DNA of 64,000 nucleotides, from NCBI RefSeq assembly GCF_000741645.1, contig NZ_JGZD01000008.1:124001-188000 (forward strand), given 5' to 3'. How positions within the stretch are numbered: position 1 is the first letter of the stretch; every line of letters begins with the position of its first letter. Shown here one piece after another: positions 28,461 to 36,146 of the stretch. Origin of the DNA: Bifidobacterium minimum. GTDB lineage: Bacteria; Actinomycetota; Actinomycetes; Actinomycetales; Bifidobacteriaceae. Both the position numbers and the translations under genes were made by a program. Under the pieces are notes generated by a model, which ran no database searches, had not been told where the DNA came from, and worked only from the letters and a program-made list of their open reading frames with translations.

Positions 28461-30740
28461 TTAGATCTCTGAAGACTTCGCATCGTCCCTGGTCCGGGCG
28501 ATGACCAATCGCTGCGTTGGTCGTGTCATGGCCACGTACAGATCAGCCGCCGCCGTGAGACGCGAGGGCGCCGACTGCTCGATCTCCCCTGGTTCCACAA
28601 CCACCACCGCATCATATTCCAGCCCCTTAACAGAGCCGACCGAGCACAGGGACACCTGCTCGTCCCATGACGGCTGATGAGTGAGTCTGTCGTACTCCTG
28701 CGTGGACAGATGGGAGCGCAGGGCGGCGTCGATCGCGCCGCGAAGATCGTCCCTCCATGAATCGGGGGCGATAACCGCCACGCGGCCCGTTCCGTCGGAC
28801 GCGACGTACCGGGACGCCAGATCGAGCACCGTGTCACTGACGACGTGGACAAGCTCGTCATGCCCATTCGCCATGAGACGCGAGACGGAATCGGGCATCT
28901 CGCGAACGGCCTTCACGGTGGACACATAGAGTCCCGAGCGCGAGGCGAACCGTGACGCCAGATCCGAAACCTCCTGCGGATTGCGGTAGTTGATCGTCAG
29001 CTCGCGTTGGTCCCAGCCCTGCGGACCGAACACCGCGTTCATCGTCGAATCCCATGAATGGGTCCCGCCAAGGGCCGAGGTCTGGGCCACGTCGCCCACG
29101 ATGGTGAATGAGCGTGATGGACAGCGCCGGACGAGCATGCGCCAGTCCATCGCGGTGAGTTCCTGGGCCTCGTCGACGACGATATGGCCGTATGTCCAGG
29201 ACCTGTCTGATCCGGCGCGCATCGAGAGACTGTCGTCGTCATCCTGCGTCATGTGATCCGCAAGCATGGAGGCGCTGACGATTCCCGATCCGATTCCTGC
29301 CTGCGACAGCGTGTCCTTGGCGAATCGGATCTCCTCGTCCTTGCGGGCCTGCGCCTTTCGGCGGCGGTCCTCCTCCATGGGATCGGGGCCCAGAAGCTCG
29401 AACGCCTCATCGAGAAGGGGGATGTCGGATCGCGTGAACGCCGAGCCTTTGGGACGCGTCAGCATCGAGACCTCGTCATCCGTGAGCCAGGGGGCGAATC
29501 GTCGCAGCTGCGCCGGCTTGGCGAGCATCTGGTCGATCAGCCATGGGGCCGTCATGGGAAGCCACGCGAGATTCAGGGCATGACGCAGCTCGTCGTTGAG
29601 CATCAGCTGGGATTCGACGTCGTCGAGCTCGTCGCGTTCCGGCGTGTAGTCGACGCTTTCGATGTACCTCGTCCTCAGCGTCGACATCATCGTGCGCAGG
29701 AAGGTGCCGCGCGCCTTGTTGTGCGGTTTGCGTGTTCCATGCGCGGTCGCCAGGGCATGGTCCACGTCGGCGGCGAGGAGGGGGACGTCGATCCCGTTGA
29801 CCCGTGTCGTCGGCAGAGTGGAGGGGATTCGCTCGCGGGCCTTCACGGCGTTGGCCACGGCCGTGGCCATGCGTGCCTGGCCTTTGATCCGCGCGACGTG
29901 GGGGGAATCCACCGCGGTCGCGTCGATTCCGGGAATCAGATCGTCGATGGTTCGGCTGACGACGCCCGTCTCTCCCAATGAGGGGAGGACCTGATCGATG
30001 TAGTGGAGGAACTCCTGACTGGGCCCGACGATAAGGACGCCCGAGTGTCCCAGGCGGCGGCGGTGGGTGTACAGCAGAAAGGCCGCGCGGTGGAGGGCGA
30101 CGGCGGTTTTCCCGGTACCGGGTCCGCCCTGGACGACCAGCGCTCCGGGCAGGGGGGCGCGGATGATGCGGTCCTGCTCGCCTTGGATGGTCGCCACGAT
30201 GTCGGTCATCCGCCCCGTGCGCCGTTGTCCCAGGGATGCCAGAAGGGCCCCTTCGCCGGTCAGCGTTCCCGACTGGGCGGCCCTGTCGACCTCCGTGGAC
30301 GCCATGTCGAGGACCTCGTCCTCGATGCTGACCACGTCGCGGAATCGGAGTGTCAGATGCCGCCTCATCGCGATGTCCCCATGATGCGAGGGCGTCGCCT
30401 CATAGAAGGGGCGTGCCGCCTCGGCCCGCCAATCCATGAGAAGGGGTTTGTGGTCGGCGTCCGAAAGCCCGATGCGACCGATGTAGTGACGTTGTCCGTC
30501 GAGCCTGTCCAGGCGGCCGAAGACGAGTCGGTCCTCCACCGCGCGAAGCTGCATGAGCCTGTCCTCGTACATCGTGGCGAAGGAGTCCCGTTCCGTGCGT
30601 TGGGTGGGAGATCCGTGCGATCCCGCCGCACGAACGTCGGCCAGACGGGATTTCGTCTGCTCCCTCACGTCGTCCAGCCTCTCGTACAGATGAGTGACGA
30701 CCCGTTGTTCCGCGTGAAGTTGTGAGGAGTAGCTCGACAT
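28461..30740 (-). CDS. helD: HelD-type superfamily 1 ATPase/helicase (RNA polymerase-associated)
   Basis: A UvrD/Rep-like ATPase of 759 aa. An N-terminal coiled coil (QRVVTHLYERLDDVREQTKS) precedes Walker A GALVVQGGPGTGKTAVALHR; Walker B is HIVVDEAQELTAMDW, and late motifs include LTINYRNPQEVSDLA and LYVAMTRPTQRLVI. The coiled-coil N-terminus and internal spacing match HelD/HelR proteins, which in Gram-positives pull nucleic acid from stalled RNA polymerase and in some actinobacteria give rifamycin tolerance. That role is inferred. A TATAGT hexamer at 30774-30779 (minus strand) suits its promoter. The downstream gene is serA. Confidence 0.85.
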   Translation of the reverse strand: MSSYSSQLHAEQRVVTHLYERLDDVREQTKSRLADVRAAGSHGSPTQRTERDSFATMYEDRLMQLRAVEDRLVFGRLDRLDGQRHYIGRIGLSDADHKPLLMDWRAEAARPFYEATPSHHGDIAMRRHLTLRFRDVVSIEDEVLDMASTEVDRAAQSGTLTGEGALLASLGQRRTGRMTDIVATIQGEQDRIIRAPLPGALVVQGGPGTGKTAVALHRAAFLLYTHRRRLGHSGVLIVGPSQEFLHYIDQVLPSLGETGVVSRTIDDLIPGIDATAVDSPHVARIKGQARMATAVANAVKARERIPSTLPTTRVNGIDVPLLAADVDHALATAHGTRKPHNKARGTFLRTMMSTLRTRYIESVDYTPERDELDDVESQLMLNDELRHALNLAWLPMTAPWLIDQMLAKPAQLRRFAPWLTDDEVSMLTRPKGSAFTRSDIPLLDEAFELLGPDPMEEDRRRKAQARKDEEIRFAKDTLSQAGIGSGIVSASMLADHMTQDDDDSLSMRAGSDRSWTYGHIVVDEAQELTAMDWRMLVRRCPSRSFTIVGDVAQTSALGGTHSWDSTMNAVFGPQGWDQRELTINYRNPQEVSDLASRFASRSGLYVSTVKAVREMPDSVSRLMANGHDELVHVVSDTVLDLASRYVASDGTGRVAVIAPDSWRDDLRGAIDAALRSHLSTQEYDRLTHQPSWDEQVSLCSVGSVKGLEYDAVVVVEPGEIEQSAPSRLTAAADLYVAMTRPTQRLVIARTRDDAKSSEI

Positions 30741-30844
30741 ACCGGTCCATTCGTGTGCTGGAAAATCTCAGGCACTATAGTCTACCGTCACCCCTCTACC
30801 CGTTTGCGGGTTCCGTTTATGCGTTCCTCGTGCGCCTTTTCCCA

Positions 30845-30872
30845 TGTGATCTCCCGCGTGTGATCTCCCGCG
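30845..30872. repeat. 14-bp tandem duplication
   Basis: TGTGATCTCCCGCG occurs twice in a row in the 462-bp gap between helD and mraZ. No gene is recognisable in this gap. Confidence 0.7.
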
Positions 30873-30914
30873 TGTGTTCCCTTGCTCGTGCGTTCCCCGC
30901 GTGATCCCCTGTGC

Positions 30915-30962
30915 GTTTCCTGGTGCATCACCCTGTGTGTTTCCCGGTGCATCACCCTGTGC
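30915..30962. repeat. 24-bp tandem duplication upstream of mraZ
   Basis: Two 24-bp units beginning GTTTCC(T/C)GGTGCATCACC lie in tandem, differing at two positions. They are in the same gap as the 14-bp duplication and about 135 bp before the MraZ boxes. No function is evident; replication slippage is a simple explanation. Confidence 0.7.
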
Positions 30963-31097
30963 GCTCACCTTGTGCGCTCGCTCCCGTGGGTGTCTTCATT
31001 CGTGCGGTGTCGCCGGCTTCGCGGTGTCGTCGTCCGCGCGGTGTTTCCGACCGTCCGTGGCGACGCGGTGGTGATGAAATCGGCAGAACCATATAAA

Positions 31098-31137
31098 AGT
31101 GGGGGAATATGGTGATGAGTGGGGTAAAGTGGTGAAT
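31098..31137 (+). promoter_or_regulatory. MraZ-binding boxes, four 10-bp repeats
   Basis: Four units at exact 10-bp spacing (AGTGGGGGAA, TATGGTGATG, AGTGGGGTAA, AGTGGTGAAT) each carry a TGG core. MraZ is known to bind such direct repeats, one per helical turn, upstream of its own gene and so to control the dcw cluster. The array ends 65 bp before the mraZ start. It is unusually clear and contains four rather than three units, the second being weakest. Confidence 0.75.
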
Positions 31138-31202
31138 CGGCTAACGCTTGGTGTGCGATGGGCCACGACTCATAACGGATTTCGGCGAAGGAGGTGACCA
31201 CG

Positions 31203-31712
31203 ATGGATCCGACCGATGACGGGACCGAGATCAACGTCTCCTCCGGGAATGAATCCGGCTCCATCGCGATGCCTCCGCTGCTTCTGGGAACGTACACGCC
31301 GAAAATCGACGCCAAGGGTCGCGTCGCCCTTCCCTCCAAGCTCCGTGGCCAGCTCGGATCCGGCATGGTGATGGCCAGGGGGCAGGAGAGGTGCGTGTAT
31401 CTGCTTCCCCAGGCGGAGTTCCGCCGCATAGCGATGCGCATCCAGCGCACATCCATGGGCAACAAGGCCGCGCGCGACTACCTGCGCGTGTTCCTGTCGG
31501 GGGCGGTCGATCAGGAGCCCGACAAGCAGGGACGAATCCTTGTGCCGCCGATGCTGCGCGACTACGCGGGGCTTGCGGACGACATCGTCGTCATCGGCGT
31601 GGGCACCCGGGCGGAGATATGGAACAGGGCCTCCTGGGAGTCGTATCTCAGCGATAAGGAACAGGGCTATTCCGACATCGCCGATGACGTCCTTCCGGCG
31701 GTGGACTTCTGA
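31203..31712 (+). CDS. mraZ: Transcriptional regulator MraZ
   Basis: MraZ is the dcw-cluster regulator, 169 aa, with two SpoVT/AbrB-like repeats. Each DXXXR signature is visible: TPKIDAKGRVALPSKLR and DKQGRILVPPMLRDYAGL. About 25 N-terminal residues (Asp/Asn/Ser-rich) precede the fold. AAGGAGG ends 8 nt before ATG 31203; GTG 31194 overlaps that ribosome site and is rejected. Its stop overlaps the rsmH start (TGATG). Confidence 0.95.
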   Translation: MDPTDDGTEINVSSGNESGSIAMPPLLLGTYTPKIDAKGRVALPSKLRGQLGSGMVMARGQERCVYLLPQAEFRRIAMRIQRTSMGNKAARDYLRVFLSGAVDQEPDKQGRILVPPMLRDYAGLADDIVVIGVGTRAEIWNRASWESYLSDKEQGYSDIADDVLPAVDF

Positions 31713-32902
31713 TGCGCGGGGAAAAGGCATTGAGCGAGGAAAAGGCGTTGAGCGGGAATACGGCGTCGGGCGGAAAAACGGCGTCGGAAGAAGCAGTGCG
31801 TGGCGCGACGGGCGGGAACCCGGGGGCGATCCATCAGCCGGTTCTGCTCGACGACTGCGTGGATCTGGTCGTCCCCGCCCTGGACCATCCCGGATCCGTG
31901 GTCGTGGACTGCACGCTGGGTCTCGCCGGCCATGCCGTGGCGTTTCTCAAGGCCGCCCCATCCTCCACCCTCATCGGAATCGACCGTGACGGGGAGGCTC
32001 TGGGCATGGCGACGCGTCGCATGGAACAGGAGGGGCTGGCGGACCGCTTCGTCCCCGTCCATGCCGCCTTCGACGATTTCTCCACCGTGCTGTCCGACAG
32101 GGGCATCGACAAGGTCGACGCGGTGTTCATGGATCTGGGGCTGTCCAGCCTGCAGATCGATGAGACCGAACGGGGTTTCTCGTACTCGCATGACGCGCCC
32201 TTGGACATGCGCATGGATCCCGCGCAGTCGCTCGACGCGCGGATGGTGCTGGCCACGTATTCGGCGCGGGATCTCGAGCGCGTCTTCCGCGCCTACGGGG
32301 AGGAGCGGTTCTCCCGCCAGATCGCCGAGGCGGTCGTCGCCATGCGCGTGGACGAGCCGTTGACGATGTCCACGCAGCTCACCCGTCTGGTGGACCGCGT
32401 CGTGCCACGGTCGCATCGTCCCGCCGGCAATCCCGCCAAGAAGGTCTTCCAGGCGCTGCGGATCGAGGTCAACGGCGAGCTGGACAAGCTGGCCGCCACG
32501 CTGCCGCAGATCGCACTGCATCTGGCCGTTGGAGGCCGGCTGGTAGTCGAGTCCTACCACTCGTTGGAGGATCGCACCGTCAAATCCTTCATGTCCCACG
32601 GACTCGTCGTCGATGCTCCGGCTGACCTTCCCATCATCCCCGATGATGCGCGCCCCTTCTTCCGGGCTCTGACGCGCGGGGCGATGAAGGCGGACGAGGC
32701 GGAGATCGCCCACAATCCGCGATCGGCCTCGGTCCGGCTGCGCGGCGTCGAACTGGTCCGGCCCCTTCCGAAGCGATGGGTCGCCCGATGGGAGGATTCC
32801 GCACGATCCCCGGGGGAGGATCGCAAGAAAAGGTCGCTGACGCGACAGGACCGGCCACAAGCCGGTAATCGTTCACCACACAGAGAGACAAGGAGGCGAT
32901 GA
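31712..32902 (+). CDS. rsmH: 16S rRNA (cytosine-1402-N4)-methyltransferase
   Basis: RsmH methylates C1402 in the ribosomal P site. The protein is 396 aa. The MraW fold begins at HQPVLLDDCVDLV, with SAM motif VVVDCTLGLAGHAVAFL, IGIDRDGEAL, FMDLGLSSLQIDETERGFSY and NPAKKVFQALRIEVNGEL. About 40 N-terminal residues are a low-complexity Lys/Glu/Ser extension encoded by AAAGGC-rich repeats, so a later true start is possible, but only the ATG overlapping the mraZ stop has clear coupling context. Confidence 0.94.
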   Translation: MRGEKALSEEKALSGNTASGGKTASEEAVRGATGGNPGAIHQPVLLDDCVDLVVPALDHPGSVVVDCTLGLAGHAVAFLKAAPSSTLIGIDRDGEALGMATRRMEQEGLADRFVPVHAAFDDFSTVLSDRGIDKVDAVFMDLGLSSLQIDETERGFSYSHDAPLDMRMDPAQSLDARMVLATYSARDLERVFRAYGEERFSRQIAEAVVAMRVDEPLTMSTQLTRLVDRVVPRSHRPAGNPAKKVFQALRIEVNGELDKLAATLPQIALHLAVGGRLVVESYHSLEDRTVKSFMSHGLVVDAPADLPIIPDDARPFFRALTRGAMKADEAEIAHNPRSASVRLRGVELVRPLPKRWVARWEDSARSPGEDRKKRSLTRQDRPQAGNRSPHRETRRR

Positions 32903-33357
32903 TGGCAGCCACACAACGCAGCATCCGCTCCCATGCGGCGCCCGCCGGCCCCGACCGGGACGCCGGGCATTCGCAGACCAGACCACAGCTTGCCGTCGTC
33001 CGTCGTCACAACGCGACGGACGCCATGGTCGAGGGGATGCATCGGATCGCGTCTTGGACGCGCGCCCGCAGCGCGCCGATGATCCATGTCGTCATCGCCG
33101 TGATCTTCCTTGTAGCCTCGCTTGTCGGTTCGCTGCTGTTCCGCACCAAGATGATCGAGAACTCGTTCGAGCAATCCCAGGTCGAAAGCAGCATCTTCAC
33201 GTTGACGCAGGACATCCAGGCGGACCAGTCCCGTCTGGATGATCTGGAGACGTCTCTTCCGCAGAAGGCGGAGAAGATGGGCATGGTCCCCGCGCAGAAA
33301 TCGATATCCGTCGATCTCAATGGATACAAGGTTCCGGATACGGATGGGAGCAAGTGA
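32902..33357 (+). CDS. ftsL: FtsL-like division protein
   Basis: A bitopic protein of 151 aa: hydrophilic basic cytosolic part (1-58), one membrane helix (about 61-82, VVIAVIFLVASLVGSLLF) and a short extracellular coiled coil (FEQSQVESSIFTLTQDIQAD). Size, topology and position between rsmH and the penicillin-binding protein identify it as FtsL, which links FtsQ and FtsI/FtsW in the divisome; FtsL sequences are otherwise poorly conserved. AGGAGG lies 5 nt before ATG 32902 and 2 nt before ATG 32899. Confidence 0.82.
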   Translation: MAATQRSIRSHAAPAGPDRDAGHSQTRPQLAVVRRHNATDAMVEGMHRIASWTRARSAPMIHVVIAVIFLVASLVGSLLFRTKMIENSFEQSQVESSIFTLTQDIQADQSRLDDLETSLPQKAEKMGMVPAQKSISVDLNGYKVPDTDGSK

Positions 33358-35147
33358 TGCGCAATGGCGTCGACCGGACAATGAAGGCCATGGCCAGGCG
33401 GGTCATCGTCGTCGGAGTGGTTCTGGCCATTCTCGCGTTGGCCTGCCTGGGCAGACTGGTCTCCATCCAGCTTCTGGAGGGGAAAAGCATTGCCCAGGCC
33501 GCGACTGCGAGCCGGACGCTTCCCGTCACGATAAGCGCCAACCGCGGACGCATCCTCGACCGCAACGGCACGGTTCTGGCCTCCAGCGCCGAACGCTATA
33601 CGGTGGTCGCCAATCCCGAGGCGGTCGCGACGTTCGAGCCCGTCACCTGCACCACCAAGACGAAGAGCTACTGCCATGAGATCGACGGCAAGCCCGTGGG
33701 AGTGACGGGGGCCGCCGCCGTCGCCAGACTGGTGGCTCCCATCCTCAAGATGAACGCCATGAAGCTGGGCGCCATCATGTCGGTGTCCGGGCAGTACGCC
33801 GTCCTGAAGAAGGACGTGACGCCCCAGGTCATGCGGGAGCTCGACGCGCTGAATCTGGGCGGATACATCTATGGCGAGCTGAGCAGCGACAGGCTCTACA
33901 GCTCCGGAACCATGGCCGGAGCGCTTATCGGCGGGGTCAACGACGACGGCGACGGCGTCGGCGGCATCGAGCTGATGGAGAACAAGACCCTGAACGGCAA
34001 GGACGGATACAAGGTCTATCAGCAGGGCAACGGCGGCGAGGAGATCCCCGGAACCGTCACGAAGTCCCGCGACGCCGTCGACGGCAGCGACGTCGAGCTG
34101 ACGATCGACAGCGACGTCGACTGGTACGTCAAGAAGGTCCTTCAGGATGGGGTGAAGACGTACGAGGCCGATTGGGCCCTGGCCGTCGTGCAGGACGTCT
34201 CCACCGGCCAGATCATCGCCCTGGACGACTCCGACAGCATCACGGCCGGAAGCGACACGGCCAAGATGGGCGTGGCCCGGGCCGTGGGAACGACCTTCGA
34301 GCCGGGGTCGATCGGCAAGGTGCTGTCCATGTCCGGCATGCTCCAGACCGGGGCACACAAGCTCACCGATAAGTTCACGGTCCCTTGGCGGATCGAGAAG
34401 GACGGGCAGACGTATCAGGATGCCGAGGAGCACGCAACCAGCAACTGGACGCTTTCCGGAATCCTCCAGCAATCCTCCAACGTGGGCATGGTCATGGCGG
34501 GGGAGAAGTACTCCGACAGCGACCGCTACAAGTTCCTGACCAAGTTCGGGATCGGCCAGTCAAGCGGGATGGGGATTCCCGGAGAGTCCTCCGGAACTCT
34601 GACCGGACCCGAGGTATGGGACGGACGAACCCGCAACACCGTGCTCTTCGGGCAGGGCTATGCGACCAACGTCCTCCAGATCACTAACGCGATAGCTGCC
34701 ATCGCCAACAAGGGCGTGAGGACCCAGCAGTCCATCATCAAGTCGGTTATCTCCCCCGACGGCAAGGTGACGCATCCGACCACGGGCAAGGCGGTTCGCG
34801 TCGTCGACGAGGATGTGGCCTCGCAGATGATGGATGCCATGGAATCGGCCGCGGAGCACTACGACCAGTTCGCCAAGGTCGATGGCTACCGCGTCGCGTC
34901 CAAAAGCGGCACGGCCGAGGTCGCCGGCAGTGACGGTAAGCTGACGGGTATCGTCGCCGATTGGGCCGGGATCATCCCTGCGGACAACCCGCGTTTCGTG
35001 ATCACGGTTGTCATCAAGAACCCCCAGGGGATCTATGGCGGGTTGACGGCCGGGCCGCTTTTCAAGCAGATCGGTGAATTCCTTATGCAGAAGTATCAGG
35101 TTCCGACGTCGGAGGCCCGCAAAAGTGCTATCCCGGTGGACTGGTAG
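33357..35147 (+). CDS. ftsI: Penicillin-binding protein, septal transpeptidase
   Basis: This class B PBP of 596 aa cross-links septal peptidoglycan. One membrane anchor lies at about 17-38 (VIVVGVVLAILALACLGRLV), followed by the dimerisation domain (TISANRGRILDRNGTVLA). The transpeptidase motifs are complete: SxxK as SIGK near residue 318, SxN as SSN near 373, and KSGT near 516. ATG 33357 overlaps the ftsL stop by one base and is preceded by GGGAG. A Cys pair (VTCTTKTKSYCHE) in the pedestal domain could form a disulfide. Confidence 0.95.
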   Translation: MRNGVDRTMKAMARRVIVVGVVLAILALACLGRLVSIQLLEGKSIAQAATASRTLPVTISANRGRILDRNGTVLASSAERYTVVANPEAVATFEPVTCTTKTKSYCHEIDGKPVGVTGAAAVARLVAPILKMNAMKLGAIMSVSGQYAVLKKDVTPQVMRELDALNLGGYIYGELSSDRLYSSGTMAGALIGGVNDDGDGVGGIELMENKTLNGKDGYKVYQQGNGGEEIPGTVTKSRDAVDGSDVELTIDSDVDWYVKKVLQDGVKTYEADWALAVVQDVSTGQIIALDDSDSITAGSDTAKMGVARAVGTTFEPGSIGKVLSMSGMLQTGAHKLTDKFTVPWRIEKDGQTYQDAEEHATSNWTLSGILQQSSNVGMVMAGEKYSDSDRYKFLTKFGIGQSSGMGIPGESSGTLTGPEVWDGRTRNTVLFGQGYATNVLQITNAIAAIANKGVRTQQSIIKSVISPDGKVTHPTTGKAVRVVDEDVASQMMDAMESAAEHYDQFAKVDGYRVASKSGTAEVAGSDGKLTGIVADWAGIIPADNPRFVITVVIKNPQGIYGGLTAGPLFKQIGEFLMQKYQVPTSEARKSAIPVDW

Positions 35148-35186
35148 GTCCGAGGGAAAGCGAATGGGTGACGAAGGGAACGCACG

Positions 35187-36074
35187 ATGGGACTGGTGAA
35201 CGAGGCGATGTCCAAGCACGTGACGTTGTCCTATCTTGCGGGGCATTACGGCTTCACTCTTGATCCCCCCTCGGCCGGGGGAGTCACGGTCACCGCGCTG
35301 ACCGATGACGTCGATCAGGTTCGGCCGGGCTCCCTTCTGATTCTGCCCCATGCGCAGGCGGGCGATGTGGAGACCGCCATGACCAGAGGTGCGTACGCCG
35401 TCGTTCTGGATGGACGGCGCGACGACGATCACCAGCCGTTCGGCGTGCCCGTTCTCTACGGGAATCCCACCGTGGACGAGATGGGGGCGATGTCCGCCGA
35501 TCTGGCGGGCTCACCCTCCGATTACCTTGCCGTGTTCGCGGTCGCGGGAAGCGACGCGGACGAGACGCAGGCGACCGTCGTGCGGGTGGCGGGATTCCTT
35601 CATATGCTGGGCAATCCGGTCGCCGTGATCAGCGCCGCCGAATCACGCTCGCTGGAGCGTCACCTTCCTCTGCGCCATCCGATTCATGCCCTGGACGTCC
35701 AGAACACGCTGGCGATATGCGTCGAGGACGGTGCCTCCGCCGTGGTCATCTCCCTCGATGACAAGACGCTTGCCGAGGGCGCGCTGTGCTCGCTTTCGGT
35801 CGATGTGCTCGGTTGCGTCGACGCGGGACGGCAGGGCGTCGATACGGATCGGCTGTCCGCGCGTCTTCGCGATCGGTACGGATTCACGCTGTCCGACGAC
35901 GCCCAGACGGTGGGGACCACTGTGGAATCCGATGAGCTTGCCGAACAGTCGGGCATGGCTCCGCAGCCAGATGGCCGTCGGCGGCTGTCGCTGGCCATCT
36001 CGATGGCTTTGGGCGCGGGAGTGCGTAGAAGCACCGTCCGGAACTCGCTGAAGGTGTCTCGTGAACTGCGCTGA
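35187..36074 (+). CDS. MurE-like Mur-ligase remnant without ATP-binding motif (pseudoenzyme)
   Basis: The 295-aa product sits where murE is in most dcw clusters. Its first 100 residues follow the Mur ligase N-domain: VTVTALTDDVDQVRPGSLLI and AMTRGAYAVVLDG. The place of the P-loop reads FAVAGSDADETQATV, lacking the GKT that binds ATP, and the rest is far too short for the central and C-terminal ligase domains (full MurE is about 480 aa or more). Composition is like its neighbours and the frame is clean, so it appears maintained. A scaffold or UDP-sugar-binding role is inference; a true murE must lie elsewhere. Confidence 0.65.
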   Translation: MGLVNEAMSKHVTLSYLAGHYGFTLDPPSAGGVTVTALTDDVDQVRPGSLLILPHAQAGDVETAMTRGAYAVVLDGRRDDDHQPFGVPVLYGNPTVDEMGAMSADLAGSPSDYLAVFAVAGSDADETQATVVRVAGFLHMLGNPVAVISAAESRSLERHLPLRHPIHALDVQNTLAICVEDGASAVVISLDDKTLAEGALCSLSVDVLGCVDAGRQGVDTDRLSARLRDRYGFTLSDDAQTVGTTVESDELAEQSGMAPQPDGRRRLSLAISMALGAGVRRSTVRNSLKVSRELR

Positions 36075-36146
36075 CCGCCAGATGGAGACACGAAAAGAGT
36101 GTCCGATAACCAAGGAAGGATGTGCGGTGGTGAGGGGAGTCTTGTC

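Noticed and set aside
33006..34472. A 488-codon open frame antisense to ftsL/ftsI
   Set aside because: Shadow of a strongly supported gene; no motifs.
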